From NCBI GenBank assembly GCA_002840755.1, contig PHBZ01000051.1:1-37847 (forward strand): DNA of 37,847 bases, in the 5' to 3' direction. The notes under the pieces are model-generated. The model worked only from the letters and a program-made list of their open reading frames with translations. It ran no database searches and was not told the DNA's origin. Made by a program: the position numbers and the translations under genes. This DNA comes from Chloroflexi bacterium HGW-Chloroflexi-10. Its GTDB lineage: Bacteria > Chloroflexota > Anaerolineae > Anaerolineales > Anaerolineaceae. Shown piece after piece: positions 15,462 through 24,598 of the stretch (position 1 is its first letter; every line of letters starts with the position of its first letter).

Positions 15462-18400
15462 TTATTGGGCAAGAAGGAGCGGGAGATAAATATCAAACGC
15501 TTGCAGCACCGTCACGGAGAAGGTTTGGGTATCGCTGAGCGAGCCTGCACCGTTATCGGTTACTCGTACAGTGATGGAGTACTCAGCAGGTCCCTGAGCC
15601 TGGCTGGGGGTCCAGGTGAATACGCCGGTAGCCGGGTTGATGGCCACTCCTGCCGGAGCGCCGGGATCAAGTGAAAAGGTGAGTGAATTTGCCGGCAGAT
15701 CCGCATCACTGGCAGAAGCGCTAAAGGTCAACAGATTGCCAGTTTTTACCGTTTTATTTGAGATGGCTGTCAATTGCGGAGCCGTATTGACCTCGGTTAC
15801 GCTGACCGTGAAGGTTTGCGTATCGCTGAGCGTTGAAGCAGCATTATCGGTTACGCGGACGGTGATGGGGTACTCGCCAGGTCCCTGAGCTTCGCTGGGG
15901 GTCCAGGTGAACTCGCCGGTACCCGGGTTGATGGCGGCGCCTAGCGGAGCGCCGGGATCCAGTGAAAAGGTGAGAGTCTGGGTTAGATCCTCATCTGATG
16001 CCGATGCCATAAATGATAAAAGATTTCCTTCGGCGACTGATTGATCATTAATCGTATTTAAAACGGGGGCATGATTGGGCCCTGTATAACAGACAAAACT
16101 TTGAGATGCGATCGTAAGCGACCAGGAAGTCAGTGTGCCGGTATCAAGGTTAGCATTATCGGAAACATTCAGAGTCCAAACCCCATTCATCGATTCGGCA
16201 TTCAGGATAGACAATGGCGACTCCGGGCGGAAGGAACCGGTAAAGGGCGCCGTTCCGCTGCTGATGGGATTGGCTGCACTGTCATCCAGAACGGTATTGG
16301 TATAATTGTTCCCGGAACCGCCCCGGTGGCTGATTAACGTCACCTGGGTAGCGTCGGGTGAGGTAAGTTTGAACACCAAATCCCCATCATAGGTATGGGT
16401 TAGATTAACAATTGTCACGTCCACATCGCCAACCATTCCCTGGGTGGGTACAGTCACGGTTGAATTTACACCGGCTTCATTATTATCGGGGATGGCTTTG
16501 GGCACATCACCGGACACGAAAGACAACGGCGTACCGATGACAAGCAATCCAACATCCACGCTGAAATTATAGATTAGGGTTTTGGAGGTATCGTATGCAA
16601 CCGCCAACCTGAAGGAGAGGCTCTCCCCGCAAACCTGGTCCGAATTGACCGTGAAGCGATAAAGCACAGTGTTGTTTTCGGCTGCGCCCATATTTATATC
16701 CGGGTACGCAGAAAACGGCTGGGTGATGACTGCTCCGCTGTTTAAAAGGGAAAGCGTGCCATTTACATCAAGCGCCTGTGCGCCACCCGCATTGCTCAAT
16801 GGGATGAGCAGATCATATACCTCGCCCGGATCAACAACAGCGTCACCGTTGCCGGTCACCTGGGTAAGGGTATTTCCCGCGGCTTCCAACACAGCGTATG
16901 AAACTGTTTGGGCATTCGAGATGACCAGGGCGAAATCCTGGTCGGTGATATCCGCATTGCCAGGCAGCCCGTCACCGGCAATATTGGCGGCTGTAACCCG
17001 CACAATGAAATCCCCGGAAACGCCGGCGGGCAGGTAGACATTTTCTACGTTGTTACGCGGATCCGCAGTGCCACCCGTGGTGGAATTTTCGCCGCTGAAG
17101 ACATTGCCCTTATAGGTGTTCCCAGCGATGATCACTTCCAGGTTAAGATCATTGATATAACTGCTGCCGGTTGTGGAACCAGGTGCATCCGTCCAAACCA
17201 GGGTGACACGGAAAGGTTGGTCTTCCTGCGGGATGGAACCAACAAAATTGCGGATTTCGCCGGTAGCTGTGAGTACATCCATAGCACGCTGGTCGTAAAC
17301 CTGGCGTGGGGTTCCATCAAACAACATCCCTAAATTGACATCGCCCCAACCCTGATTATTACTGGGCAGGGTACCTGCGGTGCCAATGCCATCCAGATAG
17401 CGCGGGCTGTTGAGCAGCATGGCTTTGATCATAGCCGGGCTGGGCTCCTGACCCGGGTTCAGTACACGCCCGTAGTATTCGTAGATGAGTGAAGCCGCTC
17501 CGGCAACAGCCGGGGTGGAATGACTGGTGCCGGAGGACCAGGTATACAGCGACTGGCCGGTGGGGTAGTTGTAAGGAGATATGTCGCCAAATCCGCATAC
17601 GCCGGAGCCATTATAGCCAACGGCCTGCGAAGCCGGACCCTGCACATGCGTACCGGGGGCCATGATATCCGGTTTGACACGCTGATCATCCGTCGGCCCC
17701 CGTGAAGAAAAGACGGCGATATCATCCGCGCTGTTGGCATTCGATTCACCACATAACCGATCGACAACACCTTCATCGCGCACATTCTCGGTTGCGCCTA
17801 CAGTGAGCACATTCTTGGCCGTTCCCGGGCTGCCAATAGTATTAGCGCCTGAGCCGGCATTACCGGCTGAGAAAATATGCAGCATTTGCTGGCTGCCGGT
17901 GGTGGTTAATGAAGCGTCGCGGGTTAACACATCATACGCCTGGCTGCTGGAATCATACGCTCCACCGACATCGGCGCCCCAACTGTTGGTGGTGAAGTCC
18001 GCACCAGCATTGTAGCTGGCTGCTACCACACCCACATCGGTATTGGAGCAATACGAAGCATCGTAATTTCCGGAATTTAAAAAGATTTTTGTACTGGCTA
18101 TCCGTCCATAAGGAGAAACACCCAGACCAATGTTGTAGCCATTGGCATCCACATAAGGCGAGCCGGTTAAATCATTATATGAACCAACAATGCCCGCATT
18201 CAGATTGCCATGACCACCCTGACCATCGCCAAGCGCATCGGCGGTACAGTTGCCAATATAGCTTACCCTGTCCGGGTTAGCGCTCAGCCCCAGTTCGTGG
18301 AAATCGGGGTGAACCAGATTGGCAGCATTACCCTGGTCGAGTCCATCATCGACGACATCCACAACGGGATAGCTGGAGGGAGTAGTGGGGAAACCATTGG

Positions 18401-19325
18401 ATGCCAGCCAGGCCAGATAACCCGGCGCGGACGGCAGCACATTGCTGCCTGAAGTGTACACCTGCCCGGTCATGATCATGTTCTGGACTTCATCCAGCAA
18501 TTCCGGGGCTGACCAGGGCTCTACGTTGAAGACTTCCGGCCAAGCCGCGATTTCAGACAACTGATCTGCAGGTACCTGCAGACTGATATTGGTGAAAGCC
18601 AGGATTTCTTCGGGAGATTTGTAGACAGAGCCGCCCAGGGCCAGCAGTTTCTGCATGGATTCCTGCGTGGTTTTGGTATTGTAAAACTGCACGGTAACAT
18701 CTACGAAATCGGATTTTCCGCCGGCAGCCAGGGAAGATAAGGCTGGTGAGAGGCGATATTGCGGGTGATACGCACCGGCCCATTGGAAAGGCAGGCCTTT
18801 TTGAACAGCCGCATCCAGGCGCGCCAGGCTTTCGCCGTCACCCCAGACGACATAGGCATTATTGGGCATGTAGATAACCGGCTGCAAACCTAATACGGCC
18901 AACTCTTCGAGCCATTCATCTTTGATCGGGCCGGCAAATTGTACCATCCATAGCTGCGCAGATTCAATACGCGTCTGGCGATTCGCGGCAGCCATAGCGG
19001 GTTCTGTGCCTGATTGTCCGTCAATCAATTGATCACCCCGCAAATAGATACGATCCATATCCACTGGAACGCTGATAGAGCTCATTCCTGCCAGGCGGGA
19101 GATACCTTCAACCGGTACACTCCACAAGCTGAATCCGCCATAATCGACCAGTGAGATGCCACCCTGCGCTTTGGCCAAATTGAGAGCCGATTGATCGTGC
19201 GCATCAATGATGGCCTTGACTGTCTGCGGGGTTTGGGCCTGAGCACGGCCAACCCAGCTGATGAGCGGGTTGAACAATATGGTAATTATCAACAAAAATG
19301 AAAACAACCTGAATATTGAACGCAT
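15462..19325 (-). CDS. Secreted subtilisin-family (S8) protease with P-domain, cadherin-like repeats and LPL tail
   Basis: 1287 residues. Signal peptide about 1-30 (ends GRAQA). An N-terminal pro-region reaches to about 300. The catalytic domain shows Asp in VVDVVDDGLD (D326), His in GHGNLNAGIVG (H372), the oxyanion region (NSWG 447-450, SAGNAG 486-491) and Ser in SSGTSHSTPAVAG (S601). After it come a beta domain, a proprotein-convertase P-domain (about 945-1075; DLVFKLTSPD, GVWTLNVSDNA) and two putative Ig/cadherin-like He_PIG repeats (1086-1181 and 1182-1275). The protein ends in IYLPLLLAQ. Expected to degrade or process extracellular proteins. GAGGAAAG precedes the ATG by 1 to 8 bases. All catalytic residues are present. 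Confidence 0.93.
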   Translation of the reverse strand: MRSIFRLFSFLLIITILFNPLISWVGRAQAQTPQTVKAIIDAHDQSALNLAKAQGGISLVDYGGFSLWSVPVEGISRLAGMSSISVPVDMDRIYLRGDQLIDGQSGTEPAMAAANRQTRIESAQLWMVQFAGPIKDEWLEELAVLGLQPVIYMPNNAYVVWGDGESLARLDAAVQKGLPFQWAGAYHPQYRLSPALSSLAAGGKSDFVDVTVQFYNTKTTQESMQKLLALGGSVYKSPEEILAFTNISLQVPADQLSEIAAWPEVFNVEPWSAPELLDEVQNMIMTGQVYTSGSNVLPSAPGYLAWLASNGFPTTPSSYPVVDVVDDGLDQGNAANLVHPDFHELGLSANPDRVSYIGNCTADALGDGQGGHGNLNAGIVGSYNDLTGSPYVDANGYNIGLGVSPYGRIASTKIFLNSGNYDASYCSNTDVGVVAASYNAGADFTTNSWGADVGGAYDSSSQAYDVLTRDASLTTTGSQQMLHIFSAGNAGSGANTIGSPGTAKNVLTVGATENVRDEGVVDRLCGESNANSADDIAVFSSRGPTDDQRVKPDIMAPGTHVQGPASQAVGYNGSGVCGFGDISPYNYPTGQSLYTWSSGTSHSTPAVAGAASLIYEYYGRVLNPGQEPSPAMIKAMLLNSPRYLDGIGTAGTLPSNNQGWGDVNLGMLFDGTPRQVYDQRAMDVLTATGEIRNFVGSIPQEDQPFRVTLVWTDAPGSTTGSSYINDLNLEVIIAGNTYKGNVFSGENSTTGGTADPRNNVENVYLPAGVSGDFIVRVTAANIAGDGLPGNADITDQDFALVISNAQTVSYAVLEAAGNTLTQVTGNGDAVVDPGEVYDLLIPLSNAGGAQALDVNGTLSLLNSGAVITQPFSAYPDINMGAAENNTVLYRFTVNSDQVCGESLSFRLAVAYDTSKTLIYNFSVDVGLLVIGTPLSFVSGDVPKAIPDNNEAGVNSTVTVPTQGMVGDVDVTIVNLTHTYDGDLVFKLTSPDATQVTLISHRGGSGNNYTNTVLDDSAANPISSGTAPFTGSFRPESPLSILNAESMNGVWTLNVSDNANLDTGTLTSWSLTIASQSFVCYTGPNHAPVLNTINDQSVAEGNLLSFMASASDEDLTQTLTFSLDPGAPLGAAINPGTGEFTWTPSEAQGPGEYPITVRVTDNAASTLSDTQTFTVSVTEVNTAPQLTAISNKTVKTGNLLTFSASASDADLPANSLTFSLDPGAPAGVAINPATGVFTWTPSQAQGPAEYSITVRVTDNGAGSLSDTQTFSVTVLQAFDIYLPLLLAQ
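15501..16070 (-). repeat. Tandem repeat of about 285 bp inside the subtilase gene
   Basis: Two in-frame units (15501-15782 and 15783-16070) encode the He_PIG repeats. Shared blocks such as LTFSLDPGAP, FTWTPS.AQGP.EY and ITVRVTDN are also near-identical in DNA, suggesting a fairly recent duplication. Confidence 0.8.
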
Positions 19326-19377
19326 CTTTCCTCTTTCATGAATATCTATGATGAATTAATAAACCGCTTGCCTCGAA

Positions 19378-19443
19378 ATACTCTTATTTGTATCACTTCA
19401 ATAAATCGGGGGTTGTGCCCTTAAATAAAGGATACTCTTATTT
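19378..19443 (-). repeat. 12-bp direct repeat upstream of the subtilase gene
   Basis: ATACTCTTATTT occurs at 19378-19389 and 19432-19443, 54 bp apart start to start, in the region that must hold the subtilase promoter. A regulator site is possible. Confidence 0.45.
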
Positions 19444-19529
19444 TTTGAAGCTAATTATATGACACATTTCTCAGAAAAAACATTTTTCTACAGCGTAATT
19501 TCGGATATGACGGGTTTTTCTGCTTGCCC

Positions 19530-21149
19530 CTATTTAGCCAAACCGTCTTCCCAGATGACGATTTTGTCACGTCCGGCCCGTTTGGCGGCATAGAGAGCCT
19601 GGTCGACACGGCGGATCAGCTCACCGCTATCGGAGGCTTCCGGAAAGGAACTGATGCCGACTGACATGGTCACAGGCATACCCAGGTCCGGGTCATTGCG
19701 ACAGGCATCCGCAAAGACCTCCTGAATATTCAGCGCGCGGTCACGAGCCTGATCCACTTTTGCACCAACCAGCAACACCATGAATTCTTCACCACCAAAA
19801 CGGCAGGCAACATCGCCTTTGCGCGTATTGAAGGACAAAATATCCCCCAGACGTTTGAGGACATCATCACCACTGACATGCCCTAATTGGTCGTTGACTA
19901 ACTTAAAATTATCAATATCGATCATCAATAGGGAAAGCGGCGACTGTGTGCGGACAGCCTGCGCCAGTTCGCGTTCCAATGTTTCGCTAAAATAGCGGCG
20001 GTTAAACAAACCGGTTAAAGGATCCCGGATAGCCTGTTCTTTCAACTTTATTTGCAGGCCTTCAATCTCTACAAGACGCTCCTGCAAATGCTGGTTTGCG
20101 TTTTTCAGTGCACGGGTAACCAGGCGCTCCTGAGTAACAACATGAAAGATGAGCAGCCACCCGGAAAAGCGCTCGCCCTGCCAGATAACATTCAGACATA
20201 CCTCAAATATCCCCAGGTGGGGAGCCTCAAGTTCTACTTCAAAACGAACCGCCCGGCTTTCGTGGTGGAAAAGATAAGCAGGCAGTTTGAGCTGGGTGAG
20301 AATCTCAGCAGCGGGGATGCCAATCCTCAGAGTCAGAAAGGGGAAGAGATTACGGAAAGCCGCATTCCAATCCAGGACTTGCTGGTCGACACCCAATACC
20401 AGCACGCCATCCTGCATATTGGACAACACAATCTCACGCGCTACCGGGACAGCATCCATAAAACGGAAGGCATAGATGGCAACGGTAATGAAGACCAAGG
20501 AGAAAAAACTCCCTATGGGTGTCCAATCCATCCCCAATACCGGGTTGATATTGGAAAGGTAAAAGGTGCCGGTTGCCATAGGAAAAACACCACCTACTAA
20601 AATCAACATACTTTGCCAGCGATATGTACGGTGACTGGAGTGATGCCATTGATCCCACATGAAAAACAGAATGAAAAACATCAGCAAATAGATATATATT
20701 ATGCCCACCCAAAAAAACGGCCCATGCTCATAGACCATGAAATTAGTTTGCGAGTCAATCGCTCCAAATCCCGGCCAAACCAACGCATGCCACTCGTTTG
20801 TCCAGGCTGCCAGAATCACAAAGACCGGCAGCAGCCACAGCAGAATGATCTTGCGTGGCAGAGGTTGGTTGAGTTTCCCAAAATAAAGCAATAAAAAAAT
20901 TAACAGAAAAGGCACTATATTGGCAAACCCAATGTAAGAAACCTTGTTAAACAAAATCTTAGCTGCCTGATTTGTAGATGCCGTTTCCAATGCCACTGCT
21001 ATCGTCCAAATCGCTAAGCTGAGAATATGCATAGCCAGGTATCCGCTGCCCGGCACCCTGCGGCGCACATAAATCGGAATAATCAGCACCAAAGAAAACA
21101 TTCCGATCAACAAATAGATCCAAAAAGGCAGCAAATCAATTCGAAACAT
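19530..21149 (-). CDS. 7TM-PAS diguanylate cyclase (GGDEF)
   Basis: 539 residues from the ATG at 21149; an in-frame TTG at 21173 lies upstream of the -10 box and has no ribosome site. The N-terminal 230 residues form seven membrane segments of the histidine-kinase 7TM sensor type. A PAS-like domain follows (about 235-345), then a short coiled coil (HLQERLVEIEGLQIKLKEQ) and a GGDEF domain (372-539). The active site is GGEEF (452-456) with DPLTGLFNRR (376-385), and the inhibitory I-site RKGD (443-446) is five residues before it. It should make cyclic di-GMP with product feedback in response to a membrane or extracellular cue. It follows the ParB-USP gene by 59 bases but has its own -10 box. Confidence 0.9.
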   Translation of the reverse strand: MFRIDLLPFWIYLLIGMFSLVLIIPIYVRRRVPGSGYLAMHILSLAIWTIAVALETASTNQAAKILFNKVSYIGFANIVPFLLIFLLLYFGKLNQPLPRKIILLWLLPVFVILAAWTNEWHALVWPGFGAIDSQTNFMVYEHGPFFWVGIIYIYLLMFFILFFMWDQWHHSSHRTYRWQSMLILVGGVFPMATGTFYLSNINPVLGMDWTPIGSFFSLVFITVAIYAFRFMDAVPVAREIVLSNMQDGVLVLGVDQQVLDWNAAFRNLFPFLTLRIGIPAAEILTQLKLPAYLFHHESRAVRFEVELEAPHLGIFEVCLNVIWQGERFSGWLLIFHVVTQERLVTRALKNANQHLQERLVEIEGLQIKLKEQAIRDPLTGLFNRRYFSETLERELAQAVRTQSPLSLLMIDIDNFKLVNDQLGHVSGDDVLKRLGDILSFNTRKGDVACRFGGEEFMVLLVGAKVDQARDRALNIQEVFADACRNDPDLGMPVTMSVGISSFPEASDSGELIRRVDQALYAAKRAGRDKIVIWEDGLAK

Positions 21150-21155
21150 AGCTAT

Positions 21156-21161
21156 AGTATA
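21156..21161 (-). promoter_or_regulatory. -10 box of a predicted leaderless mRNA (diguanylate cyclase)
   Basis: TATACT on the minus strand, exactly 6 bases from the ATG at 21149, and no Shine-Dalgarno. Confidence 0.5.
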
Positions 21162-21208
21162 CAACAATAGCAAATATGCGCTAAGATTTTTTTTATGAAC
21201 AATTGTGC

Positions 21209-22945
21209 TTAACGGCAGATTAACATGGGTATTTGACTGTCCTGAAGCACATAGTCAATCGCGCTGCCAAACATGACTTCCTTGAGTGTCCCGGCGCCAT
21301 AGCTGCCCATTATGATCAGATCCACATTTTTTTCTGTTGCTAATTTGAGGATGTTTTCACCGCTGAGGCCTTTGCGCATGTGGGCATGCGGCCAGATATC
21401 GTGTCCACGCAAGTAGCTCTTGGCCTCCTCAAAGAATTCCTTCTGGGTCTCGCGCAGGGCATCTTCGCGGTAGACGGTTAACAGCCACAGATCCAATTGC
21501 CAGTGGCGGGCCAGGTGGGCAGCCATGAAAAGCGCTTCTTTAGATTTAGGGCTGCCATCGTAGGCCAAAAGGGCATTACGGATTGGGCGGCATTGACCAG
21601 GAATAACGAAGAGTGGTTGGGCGCAGCGGCGAATAAGGGTGCGGAACCCGGAACGCAGCTTGTTAAACGGCTGGGAACCAGGAGCATGTGTCAGGTGAAT
21701 GGCGACCAGGTCGGTGTACTCGGCCCGTTCCACAATGGCGCGTTGAGCCGCACCGGTTTCTACCACCAGTGTTCCTTTCACCCCCACTTCACCCAAACGC
21801 CAGTTAAAATGATTGCGCAAACGGGTGACTGCATCGGACTCGATCTCGGTCTCGTTCTCCAGCAGGTGCAGACCTGAGATGCGCGCACCTTCCACCTGGG
21901 CGATCCAGAGGGCCTGTTCGAAAGCTTGCTGCGATTGCGGGTTATCCTGAATGGTAACCAGAATATTGCGAAAAAGGCTATTATCCTTTTCCATATCCGC
22001 ACGGTGGCGGCGCCGCCACGAACCGGTGCGTGGTCCGGTTTCCAGATTATCCGGCAAAAACAAATCACTGATCCAGAACCAGATTCGCCGCAGTGTATAT
22101 TGGGTACGGCTGGAAAACTGGCGAACCAGTGATTCGGCAGCCGTGGCCGCTTCTACTTCCCAGCCCAACTCTGTTTGGAGCTCTACGCGGTATTCCAGAA
22201 TCCACAGGTACAAATCGGTCTCAGTACGCCGGGGGAACTCACGCAGCAGACCATGTTCACGGATCACTTCAACAACCGGTTGGTAGACTGTTTTGTACCA
22301 CTCCAATACGGCTTCTTCGTAAGGAACTTCACGATCCTGGTTGATACCCATGAAATAGCGATGCACAGAAATGTGATCGAGCAGTTTGTCATACGCCCCG
22401 GCTACTGTTACGGCCAGATCAACGCTATCGACAAGCTTGTCAATCTGAGTATATTCCAAAAAAACGGCATATTCCTCTTTGATAATCAGGTCATCCAGCT
22501 TCATGTCGGCGGTGAGAGGTACACGGGTCTGAACTTCAATCACGTACGCCTCAATGAATTCCTGTCCATTCTGGCGCGCTATCGAAACGCGGTGATTGCC
22601 ATCGCGCACAAAATAACCTTCACCCACTTTATATACATCAATCGGCGGAACACCCCGCATCCCTTCCGTTGCCATTTTAACACTGGCCCACCGCGCGGAA
22701 TCCGAAACGTTACGCGGTAAAAAGTCCCGGGTGAAATCGGTGTAACGCCCAACACTGCCAATAATCTTATCCAGCGGAATTTCCTCACGGCCGCGTTCCA
22801 CCTGTCCCTTCATGCGCAGGCGTTTGAGCACCTCGTCATAAGAGAGCAAATCAACTGAATCTCCGGTTATTTGAGCCATTACATTTTTTAAAGAAGCCTT
22901 GCGATGGGCCTCGTAAAAGTCATTTATTGCTGATGCTCTATCCAT
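21209..22945 (-). CDS. ParB-like domain fused to two universal stress protein domains
   Basis: 578 residues. The first 145 residues hold a ParB/Srx-type fold: IPLDKIIGSVGRYTDF (56-71), IDVYKVGEGYFVRDGNHRVSIARQ (102-125, with the DGNHR motif). A helical middle part (145-320) is uncharacterised and includes a Trp/Arg-rich segment at about 285-313. Two USP domains follow: 325-446, lacking the nucleotide motif, and 450-578, with MGSYGAGTLKEVMFGS, the G-x2-G-x(8-9)-G-S/T ATP-binding motif. USPs act as cytoplasmic nucleotide-dependent stress proteins. The fusion suggests a stress-linked nucleotide-handling or DNA-related role, which is inference. A TACAAT box lies 9 bases before the ATG, with GGAAAA between. 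Confidence 0.8.
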   Translation of the reverse strand: MDRASAINDFYEAHRKASLKNVMAQITGDSVDLLSYDEVLKRLRMKGQVERGREEIPLDKIIGSVGRYTDFTRDFLPRNVSDSARWASVKMATEGMRGVPPIDVYKVGEGYFVRDGNHRVSIARQNGQEFIEAYVIEVQTRVPLTADMKLDDLIIKEEYAVFLEYTQIDKLVDSVDLAVTVAGAYDKLLDHISVHRYFMGINQDREVPYEEAVLEWYKTVYQPVVEVIREHGLLREFPRRTETDLYLWILEYRVELQTELGWEVEAATAAESLVRQFSSRTQYTLRRIWFWISDLFLPDNLETGPRTGSWRRRHRADMEKDNSLFRNILVTIQDNPQSQQAFEQALWIAQVEGARISGLHLLENETEIESDAVTRLRNHFNWRLGEVGVKGTLVVETGAAQRAIVERAEYTDLVAIHLTHAPGSQPFNKLRSGFRTLIRRCAQPLFVIPGQCRPIRNALLAYDGSPKSKEALFMAAHLARHWQLDLWLLTVYREDALRETQKEFFEEAKSYLRGHDIWPHAHMRKGLSGENILKLATEKNVDLIIMGSYGAGTLKEVMFGSAIDYVLQDSQIPMLICR

Positions 22946-22954
22946 ATTTTTCCA

Positions 22955-22960
22955 ATTGTA
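22955..22960 (-). promoter_or_regulatory. -10 box of the ParB-USP gene
   Basis: TACAAT on the minus strand, 9 bases from the ATG at 22945; the leader would be only a few bases long. Confidence 0.4.
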
Positions 22961-23179
22961 GCGGATTGCTCCGATTTAAATCTATTCTTAATTATCTTCA
23001 GGATAATATCCTGCTTAACTCTACACCAAAGCCCTGATTTTGCAAACCATTATTACAGAATTTTAACAAAATTTAAACAAATTTTTAACATAAGCCATAC
23101 GATCATCCCCGCCTATGAGCGCTAAGATTCTCTCCCAGTTAACATTCTATTAAATCAGCATTGTATATCCAAATATTCG
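22961..23179. other. AT-rich divergent intergenic region
   Basis: Between the divergent ParB-USP and aldolase genes. AT-rich with A- and T-tracts around 23050-23095. No gene or further structure seen. Confidence 0.4.
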
Positions 23180-23207
23180 ACCATTTCTAATGGGAAAATG
23201 GTACAAT
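23180..23207 (+). promoter_or_regulatory. -10 box overlapped by an inverted repeat
   Basis: ACCATTT (23180-23186) and AAATGGT (23196-23202) are a perfect 7-bp inverted repeat whose right arm runs into the -10 box TACAAT (23202-23207). A repressor bound here would block the promoter. A start near 23214 precedes the short reading frame at 23235. Confidence 0.45.
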
Positions 23208-23234
23208 GCAAACAAAACTAGTTAAAGGAAACCC

Positions 23235-23309
23235 ATGTTAAATCTGCATGATGGATGGGAAACACAATACTACACGAAACCCGCCAAAGAACAGGACAAA
23301 ACTGAATGA
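23235..23309 (+). CDS. 24-codon upstream reading frame coupled to the aldolase gene
   Basis: ATG with AAAGGA about 6 bases upstream, the best ribosome site in the region. The peptide begins MLNLHDGWETQYY and ends in charged residues. Its TGA overlaps the ATG of the next gene as ATGA (23306-23309). That gene has no good ribosome site of its own, so it is probably translated by re-initiation. The peptide may be only a leader. It has no recognised family. Confidence 0.5.
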   Translation: MLNLHDGWETQYYTKPAKEQDKTE

Positions 23310-24580
23310 ATGAAACAAATTACCATTCATCCCAGGAACAAATTGCGCGGATTATGAAACGCATTTATCAGCAAGGGTTAACCTCACTCTCCGGCGGGAA
23401 TATCTCTACTATAGACACAGATAAAAATTTCTTTATCACCCCCACCGCTGTTGATAAGGGTAATCTCAGTGCTGATGATGTTGTCTATTTTAACGCAAGC
23501 GGGGAATTTTTTGGAAAGCGTACCCCATCAAGTGAATATCCTTTTCATATGGCGATATACCGTCAGCGCCCGGATGTGCGCGCCATTGTACACACCCATT
23601 CGCCAGCACTGATCGCCTTCAGTATTGCCGGTAAAACACCTGACCCCAAAATCACTCCGATCACCCAACAGGTTTGCAGCCGGATCGGTTTTGTGGCATA
23701 CGCCCCACCTGGTAGTCAAATGCTGGGAGAATTGGTAGCCGCCCAATTCACTGACGGCACACAACTGGTCATTATGGAAAACCACGGCGCGGTTGCAGTA
23801 GGTCCAGACCTGCAAACGGCTTATCAATGCCTGGAGACGTTGGAATATAGCGCCCGTGCACTTATCTACGCACACAGTTTAGGGGATGTGCAAAGCTGGG
23901 ACTCGAACGAACTGCAGCACTTATGGGAAAATCCGCCGTACTTTGAAAAGGAAATCCTACCAGAGACTTTGGAAGACACAGCCGAACGCGAAATGATCTG
24001 TGCAGTTGTGCAACGCGCCTACCAACGACAATTAATGGTCAGCACCACCGGCAGCGCCTCCGTTCGCTTGAATGCTGACCAATTTCTGATCACCCCCAGC
24101 AACCAGGACCGCTGCGAACTTCAAGCGCAGCAACTCACCAGAATCGATGGCGAACACATCTACGGTAACCATCCACCGAGCCGCGCCTACCGGCTGCATC
24201 AGGAAATATACCAGCAACACCAGGATGTTAATGCCATCCTCACCTCGCAGGCACCCTACGCAACAGCTTTTGCCATTACCAATACCAGGCTGAATACGCG
24301 ATCTATCCCTGAGAGCTATATGCTGCTGCGCAATGTTCAACAAACCACCCTGGAAGACGTATTGATCACCCCAGAAAAAGCCGCTAAACTGATTGGCGAG
24401 AACCACTCTACCATGATCATCCTCAACCTGGGTATTCTGGTTACCGGAAAGACCCTGATGCAGGCTTACGACCGCCTGGAAGTAGCGGAATTTACCGCAC
24501 GTTCGATTATCGAGGCACAAGTATTGGGCGGTATGAAACCGATCCGTGAAGAAGAGATCCGCCGGTTAGACTGGTTATAG
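23306..24580 (+). CDS. Tandem class II aldolase/adducin-fold protein, second half degenerate
   Basis: 424 residues in two homologous halves. Half 1 (about 8-195) is a complete class II aldolase: phosphate-binding GNIS and SGG (29-34), catalytic Glu in SSEYPFH (E77), zinc ligands in VHTHSP (H96, H98) and ENHG (H160). Such enzymes cleave sugar phosphates like L-fuculose- or L-rhamnulose-1-phosphate. Half 2 (about 225-412) keeps the fold (TTGSASVRLN, FLITPSN) but E77 is A294, HTH is T313-S-Q315 and the last His is L375, so it cannot bind zinc or catalyse. The arrangement suggests an active/pseudo-domain pair with a structural or regulatory half. It ends 18 bases from the convergent sensor gene. 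Confidence 0.85.
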   Translation: MNETNYHSSQEQIARIMKRIYQQGLTSLSGGNISTIDTDKNFFITPTAVDKGNLSADDVVYFNASGEFFGKRTPSSEYPFHMAIYRQRPDVRAIVHTHSPALIAFSIAGKTPDPKITPITQQVCSRIGFVAYAPPGSQMLGELVAAQFTDGTQLVIMENHGAVAVGPDLQTAYQCLETLEYSARALIYAHSLGDVQSWDSNELQHLWENPPYFEKEILPETLEDTAEREMICAVVQRAYQRQLMVSTTGSASVRLNADQFLITPSNQDRCELQAQQLTRIDGEHIYGNHPPSRAYRLHQEIYQQHQDVNAILTSQAPYATAFAITNTRLNTRSIPESYMLLRNVQQTTLEDVLITPEKAAKLIGENHSTMIILNLGILVTGKTLMQAYDRLEVAEFTARSIIEAQVLGGMKPIREEEIRRLDWL

Positions 24581-24598
24581 AGACCAGTTCAGGTTCCG

